This document shows positions 12,138 to 25,100 of a stretch of 64,000 bases of DNA, one piece after another. The DNA comes from Adineta steineri (Eukaryota; Rotifera; Eurotatoria; Adinetida; Adinetidae). Each line of letters opens with the position of its first letter. Within the stretch, counting starts at the first letter, position 1. A program made the translations under genes and the position numbers. Under the pieces are notes generated by a model. That model was given only the letters and a program-made list of their open reading frames with translations, did no database searches and was not told the origin of the DNA. The stretch covers positions 1 to 64,000 of the forward strand of contig CAJNOI010000288.1 of NCBI GenBank assembly GCA_905250115.1, read 5' to 3'.

Positions 12138-12782
12138 AATAACAAAATATATTATCTTTAGGAATAATTCTATTTATATAAAAAATGTTATTCTTAAATC
12201 CTATTTTATTTTTCTATCTTCATTCAATAATAGGCTGAACATAGACAAAAAAATCATTCACTAATGTGTGGTTTCAATGAAAAACAATGATTAGATACAT
12301 TCAGCCGTTGACTGTTCTCTTTATTTGTAAGAACATCAGAAATTCAATTGTTAATATAACTTTTATTATCATCTAATGATTAGTCTTTTTTTATTGAAAA
12401 AAAGAAAAATAATCATAAATAAATATACTCATATACATACATATATCATGACAAATCCTAATGCAAGAAATGAAGCAATTGCCCATGTGTGAATTATATA
12501 TATAATTTTTTTGATTATGTGTTGTTTATTTGTGACGCTCTGAAGCGCTTACAGAAAGGGGAGAGATACAATAAATAGACATTGAGAAAGAAAAACAGGA
12601 GTAGTGAGGAGAGGAGAGAACATGTAGTTGTTAATTACAAATACTTTCTATTCACAATCAGATGAAGATTTTTACATATGAACGATTAAGAAAACTGCAG
12701 GTTATTTATTACATTATAGGAGAGATGAAAAGATAAAAAAGAGGAGGAGGTCAGTTGTCTTCGACAAATTGACTCCATATAC
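12138..12782. other. Intergenic
   Basis: Purine-rich (GA-biased) around 12540-12760; nothing coding seen. Confidence 0.4.
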
Positions 12783-13664
12783 CTAGTATAACGATTTATG
12801 TCTTGAAATCAAGTTTTTCACTCTTTTACTCTGGAAGTAGTACCCTAGTCCATCATTTTTATTTTTCTTAAAATCATTCCAAAAGGTGATATCCTCTAAG
12901 AAGAGTGACAGAGCCAGGTCCGTCTTATATATCTTTTTGAGTCTATTTAAGACATAGTTTTTCACGTATTTATCTAGTTCTTTGTGACGTGTAAATGTAG
13001 ACAAATCTTGCGCTCCTATCCATGGGCATCGGTGAACTAACCTTAGTCCAGCTTTAAATTCATCCGTAGCAACTCTTGTTGTGTATTAGGAAAGAAGGGG
13101 AAGAGACAAAAAAGCCACAAGAAAAAAAGGAGAGGAATAGGTAAAGAAGCATTGTCTCAGTACTTCTGTGAAGATATTTTTGCTGCGCTTCTGCCATTTC
13201 AGTTTTATATACGACTGCTGAACCTTTTCATGACAGGTAGCTATCGATTTATGCATTGAGAATTTATTCGTTCAGTTATATCCAAGATATTTAAAATCTT
13301 GAACAAAATCTGGAGGAATATTATTCATTTTTATCTCCAGGCGACGGATACTAATCCGGGAGTGGGAAGCCTGAAAGACTGATTTCGATATGTTAATTGG
13401 CTGTTTCCATCTTTTCGCATATTGAAACAGCTCGTTACAGACTTTAGTGCCCTCTTTCTCTAGGATCTGTAGCATGGGTTCTAATTTCTTTTCAATGGGA
13501 GGTCTAATTAGAACGCTTAGATCATCTGCAAAAATGTGGGTGGAAAGAATTATATAAACAGCATGTCTAACTTCAAATAATAATCGATAAGTTTCGGTTT
13601 CATTCTTCGGCACTTTAAACATACGTGGTGCCATTTCTCGTAAACATGGATGAATATTGTCCAT
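12783..13664 (-). mobile_element. Non-LTR retrotransposon remnant (reverse transcriptase fragment)
   Basis: On the minus strand, 13664-13272 encodes the palm region of a LINE-type reverse transcriptase. The catalytic FADD box sits in IFADDLSVLIRPP, followed by a helix with EKEGTKVCNELFQYAKRW, then PINISKS and a KYLG-like turn (DFKYLGYN). Farther along, about 13085-12783 encodes a likely downstream piece with LRLVHRCPWIGAQDLSTFTR and a Lys-rich end. Low-complexity sequence and frame breaks (about 13090-13270) separate the pieces. There is no endonuclease, 5' end or poly-A tail. A dead 5'-truncated copy; clade not assigned. Confidence 0.65.
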
Positions 13665-15844
13665 AATTACTATTCGAATTCCATTGAATAATTATCTTAC
13701 AGGAAAAAATGTCATCGATTCAAATAATATCGAGTTTGTTGAGGTTAGAAAATAAAACGATATCATTAATTTTATTTGATAATTAAAATTGTTTCGATTA
13801 ATAAAATCTATTTTCAAACTTATTGCTTTTATCATATGCACACGCTGATTTTGATTTTTTCTTAAATGTTTTACACCATTGCTTCCAATCTGATATAAAA
13901 ATAATAAAAATCACGTTGAGTAAGAAGATGAGAAAGCGATATATGAATTGCATGTGTGTATAAATAAATTTGAGTACTTCATAATAATAATCCTGAAATA
14001 CTTAGAAAATTAACCTAAGTTAAACAATTCTTTTGACGCACCATTTTATCTCTTTATACAATAACAAACCGAATGATGGAAGAAAGAAGAATTAGTGAGT
14101 ATATATTCATTCAGTTCGATATATATAGAAATAAGCAGCATGAATTGCCTCGATTAGTATTATTAGATAAAAACACGACGTGATTGTTTGTTAAATTATA
14201 GAGGTAATCCATATGCTGCTTAGTTTTTCCATATCAAATAGAACGAACAATAAGTCGTTCAAGTCTAATTCCGAGAATAATTCTCTAGATGTATAATTTA
14301 ATGATTGCATAGATAGTAAGATAATTTTTAGCTCAATCACTGATTCGGTTCGAAATCATTTGCTTAAATCAATAAAAAAACAATTTGTCTTTTATTATCA
14401 ACCTTAGATTTTTTTTATCATGTTCAGTTTTTGGATCTTAATGTGTTATTTTCAATATACTCGTTAGGTTTATCTAAATTTATTTAAGTTCGTAGAAGAC
14501 AAAAAGAATTATTTTTTTTTAAATAATCCATATACTTTATCAAGTAATTTTATTGTTGATTTATAAATTTAGAATAATGGTGCTGAAATGAAAAGACATT
14601 GAAATTCAATATAGTATTTAATTGATTTTTCCTGAATCTGTATAATTGTAGACGAGTATAATTAAGATACTGAACGTTAATAAATAATATTAAACGCTGG
14701 TGGTAACTGACTTTTCCTACAATATTTATTGACAGTTATAAAGAGTTGATAACGTCATAAATTATACGATCGTTTTTTGAACAGTTTGAATATATAGTAA
14801 CACTAAACAATAATAAGAGAAAAACAATATGAATAGCTAAAGTCGTACTTAAATAAAGCAGTAAGAACTTTCAGACGAAGAATATTAGTAATAGCAACAC
14901 AATCATAGCCATATTCAAATATGAGTCGATAGCAGCTACATGAAAATTAAAAAAATAAATGAGACAAAATATTGATCCAATTGAACGATATTTATTATTT
15001 GCTTTTCAGAGAACAAGTTTCTGAATTCCTTAATTCATCTAATTGAAAATGATTAATTTGAAAAATGATATCAGACATAATTAATATCTTACATTTATTT
15101 TCATATTGACTTAAATTTTCAATATATATAAAGATGAATGTCGATGTTTTATATTATAAATACATATAAAACCCATTGTCTAATACGTTCTCCATTAATA
15201 TTCTATCGTTGTCATTGATCAATTGATGATATGAAAGTAATATTTTATTAGATATTTTTGTTGACTTTAAGAGATAGCAGCACTGCATACTATTTCAGTA
15301 TTAAGAGTGTGAGTTTATTTGTTAAGCACTTAACCTACACCCACAAGATGTTCGCTTACTTTTCATCAAAGTTATGTATAAGAATCGTTTTATTGCAAAT
15401 AAATATTAATGAATGAAAATATGACGAAGTAATTGAAGTATTTTTCGTGTCTAATGAGACTTAATTCTTAGTTTAATAAATATTTAAATATCTTTTTTTT
15501 TAAATTAATTGATAGATTGTATTTGATGATATAGATCAATAGTTTTTATCCTTGAGCTTGTCGTCACGATTATTTTTATTCAAAGTAAATAAAAAGAACG
15601 GTTTATACAATCGCAATATGGTAATTAGAAAAAAAAAATCATGCTGATTCATGGACTGTTAATAATTATGTGTGACAACTCATTTCGAAAGCGATAAAAA
15701 CACATGTTTTTATTTTTCTTCTTTTCGGTATATTATTCTTAATAAAGTTGTGTGAAGTGCTTTTTATATGATTCTTTAAATGTGTTTTTCTCTTTATTTT
15801 TCATTTAATCAAAAAACCGAATAAGTGAAACAAATCGTAATAAT
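13665..15844. other. Intergenic, AT-rich
   Basis: 2.2 kb with no recognised exon. Near 15306-15345 a GAGTGTGAG .. ACACCCACAAG pair looks like a decayed telomere-like hairpin. Confidence 0.45.
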
Positions 15845-16389
15845 ATGAATATCACAAGTGTTTCGAACGATGCTCATGAAATATTATTAGAAGATAAAAC
15901 TAATGTTAAATCTCATATTAATGCAAGTCAAGATATGAACAATGACGATTTAGAAAAAAATATTAAACGAAATAATCAGGTAAGAAAACGAATGAAGAAG
16001 AAGAAGAAAAAAAACTAATCTATTTTAGAAATCAAATATTTATATTAATGATCGACGAATAATCATTCTAATTATCATTCTTGGATTCTTACTTCTTGTT
16101 GTCATTTCTCTGACGATTTTTTCTTTTTTCCATTGTTATTCGAAAGAAAATCATTCGAAGTAAATATAAATATTCTTGATGAAACAAACTTTGAAAAATA
16201 AATACATTGTTTTTTTTTCTATATAGAAAAACAATTGATCTTTTGATGAGAAATATAACAAGTGGATTATCTTTTTTTCCTTCTAATCAAACTGCAAATG
16301 TCACATTCGACTTGAATGATTCTATACTCATTGGTACAGGTCGAGCAAAATATGCCGATAAAACAATTCATTTCGATTATGAATACTGA
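15845..16389 (+). CDS. Hypothetical type II single-pass membrane protein (3 exons)
   Basis: Exons at about 15845-15979, 16029-16159 and 16227-16389 join in frame to 142 residues. The first 55 are polar and acidic (cytosolic side). One strong membrane helix follows (RIIILIIILGFLLLVVISLT), then about 60 extracellular residues with sequons NIT and NVT. No family recognised. The frames close exactly across both introns (49 and 67 nt), which supports a real gene. It ends about 100 bp from the 3' end of the opposing three-module gene. Confidence 0.6.
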
Positions 16390-16491
16390 TATACAATTAA
16401 ATTTTTGTTCACTTTTACTTTTTTACAGAGAATTTTTTATATTACAAAAATAATTTTCATAAACAGAAGCTATACAAAAAAACACTCATGT

Positions 16492-19400
16492 TCATATTGT
16501 CATCGAATCAATGCAGGTTCTTTCAATTTGTTGTTCTTGTTGTTGTTGTTGTTGTGACTGTGGACGGTTTTTTAACCACCACTGATAGACACGCAAAGAC
16601 TGACCAACAATTAAACGAAGAGAATATATTAGACCTAAAGAAAAGAAAACTTTTGTGTTTTTTTTTCTTTGTAAATATATTAATTCAGTTACCAGCATAT
16701 AATCCAAGAATAGTTGTTAACATAGTGAGTGGATCATTTCGATTCGGTAATGTATATTGACATTCAAATGGATGACATGTATGAAAATAAGCTGTATAAT
16801 TACTTACATTTTTCCATGTCATTACAAAAAGTTGATCATTTAATTGACCTAAGGAAAGATTTGAAAATTTTGATAAACGAAATCCATCAAAAGGAAAGCA
16901 ACCAGTAACAATATCTTCAGTAATTGGATCAGTGCAATTGAATGAAGTAGCACAAGTACAATTTGATGAAGAAAATCGATTTGGATAAGTTGTAATAATA
17001 TGATTTTGTTCATCATCAGTATATTCAAGTTTCCAATTACTTGTAAAAACATTTAAGAAATGATTAACTTCAAATGAACGCATAATAAATGTTAATGTTC
17101 GACGATAATCTGCAGGAATTTGAGAAATAAATCTTGATACAAGAGCTTCACTTTGAATAATAAAAGAAGAATATGTCATTGTTTCAACACTAATTAATTC
17201 ATGATCAGCAAATACATCTCGGGCACTTTTTATAATACGTTGAGATTGTTGACAAAATGTTGCTAATATACGATAATGAGCACTGAGTCGTCTTGAAATT
17301 CTATCTTTTTGTTTAAATAAATTAATATAATAAGAAGATTTAACATAATCACTTGAACATATCCGATGATATTCTGGTATTATAGTTAAGAATTTTGAAT
17401 AACGAACAGCAGCAGTTGAACATGGACAAGATAAAGTCGAGATATTTTTCGAATAAAGATTATTAACAATATTAGATGTTGGAAATTTAATTATTACAGT
17501 TTTTGTTTCATCATTAAATGGTCCAGCATAAAGAAGAGCAACGAGAAGACTTAATAAGAATAAAAATATATAAATACGAGTCGCAATTATTTCATTGCGT
17601 TTCATTTCTTTTACTGTTGAAGATGATTTAGTAGAAAATAAATTCAATAATCGTAAAAATTGATAGATCTTCCAAAATAAACATAAATTTTTAGTTTTTA
17701 CATTAGGCAAAACAAGATTATCTAAAATAAATTAATTTATATAATAAAAGATTCTCATCATATATTTACCTGTTGTTGTTTGTGAAGAATCTATATTATG
17801 TTGTCGTTTTTTCCATTGTTGTCTAATAAATCTAACCAAATGAGGTAATATTATTTCTAAAATAACACTTAATCCACTATAAAAACCAAGCATAATAGTA
17901 ATCATATATGTCATATGAAATCGTCTTATTATACTATAAGTACATTGTTTTGATGCACATCTTCTATAATAAGCTGAAAAATTCTTTGATGTTCTCCAAT
18001 CTTCTACAAAGAGTTGTGAAACAATTGATTCTATAGTAGTATTAGGTGTAAAACGAGTATTAGTTTTTTCAAGTGATTGAATATGAGCAGTACGATTATT
18101 CAATGGATGAAATAAGCCAACAGCGTCAAAATAATACATATCAATTAAAAGTTGAATACATTTTTGTTGATATAAACATTGAAGATTCGAAAAAAGAAGA
18201 GAATCAATTGTATAACAACCAAGAACTAATCCTGGTATAATTATTTTTGGATTAGAATCTCGATCATCAGATTGTAAATAAAATCCTTGTGAACGAATAC
18301 ATTGTGAAGAATAAGCACAAGAACAAGAACTATTATCAATATTTCTATAATAAAATATTGGTGACCATTTTGATGTTTTATTATTAAAATTAGGTGAAAA
18401 GCCAGCATCATTTAATAAATCAGTAATTAAACGATTTGTTTGAATTGATGAACGAATTAATTGAATAAGATTAACAAATGATGCGATTGTTTGTTGTTGA
18501 AATAATTTTAAACGTATTTTTGTTTCATCATAAAATTGTATTTCGGAAAATGTATTAAGTGTAACTAATCGACGTGATCGAAATAAACGAATTGCATTAT
18601 TAACTGTTTCTTTTGATAATTTACATAAATCTCTTAAAAGACTAAAAAATGATTGACCACTAATACGAAAATCAACACCAGTAAATAATGTTGTACTTGA
18701 ATTAATTTCTTTTAAATCAAAATATGATAACCAAGTTTTTTCAAGAAATTCACTTGAACATATTTGATGATATCGAGGAGATATGGACATTATTCGATTA
18801 TAAGACATTGAAAAACGTGAACATGAACAAATTAATGTTGATGAATAAAGTGATTGTAATTGATTAAATTCTATTAATGTTGGATAATCAATAGTATATG
18901 TTTGTGTACGTTTCATTAAAGAAGTATAAAAACTAAGAATAATAAAACCAATCAATAAAAATAATATATAAAAACGAGTTGAAATTATTCCAACATATTG
19001 TTCTTCTAAATCATTTTCATCATCAGAACAAAATAAATTAAATGTATAAATTGTACGATGAACATGAGAAGTAACTACGAAGAAAAATTCATTTTTAATA
19101 AATATTTTCTATATATTATTTACACAAACCTTTATTGATTGGTTTAGGAGATATTTTTAAAATCATTTGTTCAATTCCTAATTGTTGTTCTTGAGGAATA
19201 GATATTTGTTTTTCTTGTTTTTTCCCTTTAATTAAATGCCAGATTTTCACAATAGCTGGTGTAATTAATTGCCAAATAATAACTAAACCACCAAAAGCAC
19301 TAACACATATAGTAAATATAGTAGCAAAACGTAATCGACCTGAATAACTATAAGTAAGTGATCGAGGTGAACAAGCAGTAAAATATTGTTCATAACTAAT

Positions 19401-20562
19401 AGTATTTTTCCATGATTCAATAAATAAAGATTTATCAAATATGGAACCAATTGTTAAATTTAATGGAAATTTTGATAAAGAAATTTTTAAAGGTTTTGGT
19501 CGAGAAATATTTAGTTGGATTGATAATATATTTATACAAGATTGTTTATAAAGACATTCAAGTGTTGATTGTCGAATAGATTCAAGTGGTAAACATCCGG
19601 CCATTAAACCTGGAATCTAAAATTGAATCAAGAATATGAAAATAATCTTTTCTTTTTCTATTTACTTTATAACGTGGTGGAGGATATGATTTAGCTGGTT
19701 TATCCAATTCAGGTAATGTCCAATTGTAAAAAGCTCCAGCTGGATAAGTACATTGATTTCCTTCTAAACGACAATCACATTCTCCTGAAAATGTTTCATT
19801 TTTTGTTAAATAAATTCCATTGTGTACGACAGAAACACCAGAAAGAACTTCTGATTCAATATAAAAGTTAGTACGCAATGCTGACATTAATCGATTTTGT
19901 GCAATACTCATTAATACTACTCGTACTGTTCGATTTTCATTTGCTACAAGATAATCTTGAAGATGACTGATTAGAACATTAGCTATTTCATTGAATTCTA
20001 TACGTGAAAGAAGATAATTAGTAATTAAATGAGTAGAATTAAATGTTCGATATCCATCATATACAGCTTGATAGGCTGTATGACAAAGTAAAGCAAGAGA
20101 TTGAAATTGTGCAAAAGTAAATGTACGAAAATCGAGAATATTATGTGAAGTTGCATTGAAAAGAAAAAGAGAAGATATCCATTTATCATCAACGAATGGA
20201 CTTGAACAAATTTGATGAAATTTTGGTGATAATTGAATAAATTTATGATAAGGATTAGAAACATGAGTACATGGAACATTTATTGTAGTTGAATAACGAG
20301 TTTGAAGATATTCAAAATCAGAAAGAGAAAATTGTCGAAGAGTAATACTATGAGTTTGAACAATAAGACTTGCATAAATAGTGACAATTAGAAGAGATAC
20401 AGAAAGAAATAAAAGAAAAAGTCGAGTACTAAGAATTTTCTCTGAATAATTCAAAATTGATGACCAAAATGGATTATTAGAAAATAAATTTAAATCACGT
20501 ATAATACCAACAAGATTTACACGAGCATCAACAAATAAATTTTTCAAAGATCTATCACTCAT
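16492..20562 (-). CDS. Three-module membrane protein: tandem TM-ectodomain-TM units (5 exons)
   Basis: Exons at about 20562-19666, 19616-19130, 19074-17770, 17721-16693 and 16634-16492 join in frame to about 1,286 residues. The protein is one module repeated three times. Each module has a helix (for example STRFYILFLLIGFIILSF), then about 300 extracellular residues. The ectodomain has a conserved entry (Cys-x-Cys, then SPRYHQICSSEF in module 2, IPEYHRICSSDY in 3, SPKFHQICSSPF in 1), a mid-domain C-x-C, a CLYQQKCIQ-like segment and a C....C.Y motif before the second helix (LGFYSGLSVILEIILPHLV). In module 1 the second Cys of that last motif is lost (CSPRSLTYSY). Gln-rich C-terminus. The start at 20562 is the first ATG after a probable leader intron. 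No known family recognised. Two TMs and a Cys-rich loop per unit recall DEG/ENaC channels, but I see no DEG/ENaC signature. Confidence 0.75.
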
Positions 20563-20599
20563 TTGTGAATTAATTATATTTAATGAATTTTGACACAAC

Positions 20600-22189
20600 G
20601 CTTTTAACTAAAAAGAAAAGAAGAAAAGAATAGTAGATTCTTTTTTCTAGTTGAATACATACGTGAATGGCATTAATCTAATCGAGATAAAATAAGACAA
20701 TTTATTTCAGAATCCATAGAATAACGTCTCTGTCTATGTAATGATCTAAAAAGGTTCATTAATTTTTTTTCTTCTTATTTAAAAATGATGGAAGGTTACC
20801 ATATGAACTCAAATGATAAAAAAAAATGAAAGAGTTCATTCCTGTCTTTATATTATTCTCTTCTAGAAGTTTTTTTTTAATTCTCATTTATATCTTTTGT
20901 CCTGTAATTATCATGAAAGGATGGATCACGTATATGCGTATAAATATCCGGAAGTGTCGACTTCTTAGTCACGGCATGAATGAAAAGAAAAAAAATTAGT
21001 ATTATTCTGTAAGAGTTAGAGAATCTTCTTAATTGAGTTATTTATCTATCTTTGCTAAAATATGAAAGAATAAATAATTATATAGTTGCGTAGTCAGTTA
21101 TTAAACATAATGAGTAGTTATCATTATCGTACGTTTTTTTTCTATTATATCTATTTTTTGAAATTGGTCAATGTAATTATAAATTGAAATAAACTTGCAC
21201 AGTATTAATTGATGATCGAAGAAAATCATATCATCAATCAAAAAGAAACTGTGGTTTTCTAAAATATTTTTACCGTTTATATTCTGTATGAATGTGTTAT
21301 TTGTAATTTGAACTAACTCGTGGATGAAAAAATAAACCATCTGTACCTAGAGTAACATGTAAACAAAAAGTTAAAATATGAGTTTCTATTGATTCGAGAA
21401 TGACCACGTGATTGAGGTGAGATTGGTAGAAAATAAACAGCAAATGTTTCAAACAGCTATAGTCACAAGTCCCTTCAGAAACTTGTCTCCGTTTTTTTAA
21501 TTCGACAACGCATAAGTACAACACGAACGATTGAAAGCGGAGAAACTGACTTCGAAAATGTATTAATCTCATTATCGTACGAGTTTATGGCAAATATTAA
21601 CAACTGATTATTAATTCATAATTAATAATCTCAATCTGGTCTATTCAGATAATGAACGAACATACTCAAGTCATTTTTTATATGAATCTTGTTTCAGTAG
21701 AGGAAATCATCTAAAGAAGATAGAAATCAGCAAAAATGAAAAAGTTTGATAAGTATTTTTCTTTTATACTGTACTCTGGTAAACAATTGGAGAGTATGGA
21801 TCCAGATAGAATTTAGATGTAGAATATGGTATTATTTTATTCATAGATCTAATTACACGCACCCTTTAAAAGATCACTGAATTTTAAAGTCAATTTCAAT
21901 ATACAAATTTAATGAAATAGAATATGTGAATGATAATATTTTATTAAGTATATATTAAGAATATGATTACAATTTTGAATAAGCTGCAAAGTACAATAAC
22001 AAAAGCTATCTCACACAGTTCATGCGGGATTAAAGTATGGCACACAAACTATGTTGTGTTATGTTATTCATCGTTAACAACTGTCTTTCATAGCCGATTA
22101 TAGTCTTTGTGTTTAATAAAAAAAGCAATGATTAAATAATTCTTTTGATATTAATAACGACAAAAGCAGAATAAATTATTTGAAAGAAA
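20600..22189. other. Intergenic
   Basis: Holds the likely leader exon and promoter of the three-module gene (a GTATGT donor at about 20660). Short open frames at 21.1-21.6 kb show no recognisable domain. Confidence 0.45.
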
Positions 22190-25100
22190 TTAACTTCGAC
22201 GACACCGAGTATTTAACCATGATAGAATTGATTGTGGTGTAATTCGTTTAATAAATGAGATAAAAGCTGTGTAGTAAACTTCAGATGGGAGAACGTATGC
22301 AAAAAACACTGTCATCGATGGTAAAAAACCAATTAGGTAAGGAAATAAATTTGCCAATGGCCGACGATCAAGTTTCTTACAAACAAAGATGAATGCGAAC
22401 ACTAGACGAGGTAGAGAAAGTATGCCTAATAGAATTGGTCCTGTTAGTATATATTTATATTTCAATATTTGTTCTTTGATACCATCTAACGAACACATAA
22501 ATCGGATACCCTTATTTTTCTTGTTCTTATTTAAAGCTACGACTGTTTGATTCTTCTTTTCCTTGGGTTTCATGTTAGGACATGCAGATGATTTTTGTTT
22601 TCGATAAATAGTTCCTAGAATAATGACAATAGGACAGATCAAATTGATCGTTAATGGAATTACGAATAATAAGATACTGGTAATTGAATACAATTTATGA
22701 AGTGCTCGACGTTCAGAATTTAAAGTGAAAACACACCAGCTTCGTCCATCATATTCGTCAATGATTATTTGTCGAAAAATATATTCTGGAGAAGAAACTA
22801 AACCAAGAAATATAATCAGACCAATCGCAATCCATTTCGCTCGACATCGACTTGCTGAAGTAGAAAATGAAGTTCCTTGAATAACAGTTAATGTTCGTTC
22901 GATGGCTACGTATGCATTTAACCATTCCGAACTGATTGGCCACCATTTGAGTAGAAATTCTATTAATGCACAACTTACATTTCGTTGTTGAAAACTGATT
23001 AATGAGATTATTTTACACATAAGTACTATCATTGTCAATAATCCAAGACATGATGAAATCAACAAACTAAGTCCACAACCAACATCACGAGTTGTTCTCT
23101 GAGAAAATGTTGCAATAGCAAAAATGTTAAGAATAATTCCAATAATGCTTAAAACACAAAAAATAATTAGACTGATTTGAATGATTTTTGTTTGTTGAAA
23201 AATATTGAATGTCGTACGTATATGTGAACCAAGAATAGCATCGAGTGAAATAGAATATCCATCTGTAGAAAACTGACATATAGGCCCATAGGTACACGGT
23301 TGACAAATACAAACAGAATTACTTGGACATACTGCATGATTTTGAACACAACGACCTCGATTGCTACATGTGTTCCATGGACATCCAAACGACTTGAAAT
23401 TAAAATTAAAACAATTAACATGATTGGTTTGATCACATATACACATAAGTTCATCATCATAAAAACATTGAAGTTTCTTTCCAGATATTTGATTGACACA
23501 TGACTGTTGATAATATTTGACACGACGCAATCGAGGCTGAGCAATCACTGTCGCATTAAATAATTCTTCAATCGATTGACACCGATCAGATTGATTAAAT
23601 GTATGATTGGCTTCTAAAAAAGACGGATCACGTATATCATTATTTACTATCAATAGATAATAATCGAATTGATCACGATGTTCATAAAGTTGCACAAAGA
23701 TAAGATTGAGTGTTTCGATATTATGATACAAATATATTGTTAATTCAAATATATTTTCATGGAAACGATGAAAATGAATTTCCTGATCAGTGAACTGTTC
23801 GGTATGAATAAAGTGAACGAGTGCAATATTCGATGCTGGAATAAGAACATCTGATGAAAAGGATATATGAATACGTGGCATTGCTTTGTCGCATTGTTTT
23901 CCACCCCACTCAGTATCACATAAACATAGAAATTGTCTCTTCGGGTTTAGATAACGTTCATCGATAGGTACGCATTCTCCATGTTCACTACAACTATCAG
24001 GAGTACATGGATTAAATGAAAACATACAACGACGACCCGTGTGATTTAGAGGACATATACAAATATCTCGACCAAGATTGACATCATATCCCAGATAGAG
24101 AGAATTATTTGAACAGAATGCAGATTTATCGGTAGATATTATAGTCAGAAATTGTGTCATTGCTATGGGAATATCGGTTATAAAAAGTTCTTTCGCTATT
24201 CGATTAACCGGTAGAAAATCCAATGGTAAGAGAAATTGCCACGAAGCACGAAGTTCAAGATTTTGTGCAGTAAATGCATAAATATGTACTGAATGATTGT
24301 ATGATGATGAATATGATTCATTGATCGGATATAATAAGTGAGTAATATGCATTTGTAAACAATCGTATTGTGGAGCATAAAGAAATTGTTCATGGGATAA
24401 TATGACGATCGAATCATTCTTTTGACGTATTAAGAAAAGAACAATTTTGAATATTGGAATAATAGAATTAAAAGAACTTTTCATTCGTAATCGAATATGA
24501 ATACTAATTCGTTTACGTTGATATTGACAATAATCACCATAGTAATGATCGGAACAAAAACAATAGAAATCAGATGGATTTCGAGCATAGCGAACCAGTA
24601 GTCCTCGATTACAAGGCTCACTTTTAAAATCATCTGACAACGATAAACTTCGTGAAACTTGTTTTTTTTCAATGTCAGAAGATTTTTCGACATAGTTTAA
24701 TAAGAATGACATCCGAGGTAGACCATAATCGATCAAGTCACAGAAAAGTCTTTGTTCTTCATTTTTACAATTACCATCGGGATGTCTACAATGGCATAGA
24801 TTAGCTGGACAATATAATTGTTTTCCATCGCGACATCGAAAATGATCTTGTTGGCAAAAATGTCCTTCTTGATTGTTATTGAGCCAAACACATGCTGTTA
24901 TTTCATCATCATTTTCTGGACAATCTTGATGACAATCACATACTTGAAATGGAGAGATACATTGATCTGAATTGCGACATCGATATCGACGCATTATATC
25001 GTTTGGATATGTGACACGACAAAACGTTCGTTCATCTAACGATCCTACACAGTCGATAATACCATCACCAGCTTTTGTCCGTGGGAGACACATGGGATAG

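Noticed and set aside
16492-20562. DEG/ENaC (ASIC, pickpocket) channel assignment
   Set aside because: Two helices and a Cys-rich loop fit, but I cannot see the pre-TM2 DEG site, the G-x-S filter or the post-TM1 FPAVTIC motif.
21101-21572. Two minus-strand open frames of 79 and 91 codons
   Set aside because: No domain, no splice-compatible neighbours, and composition like random AT-rich sequence.
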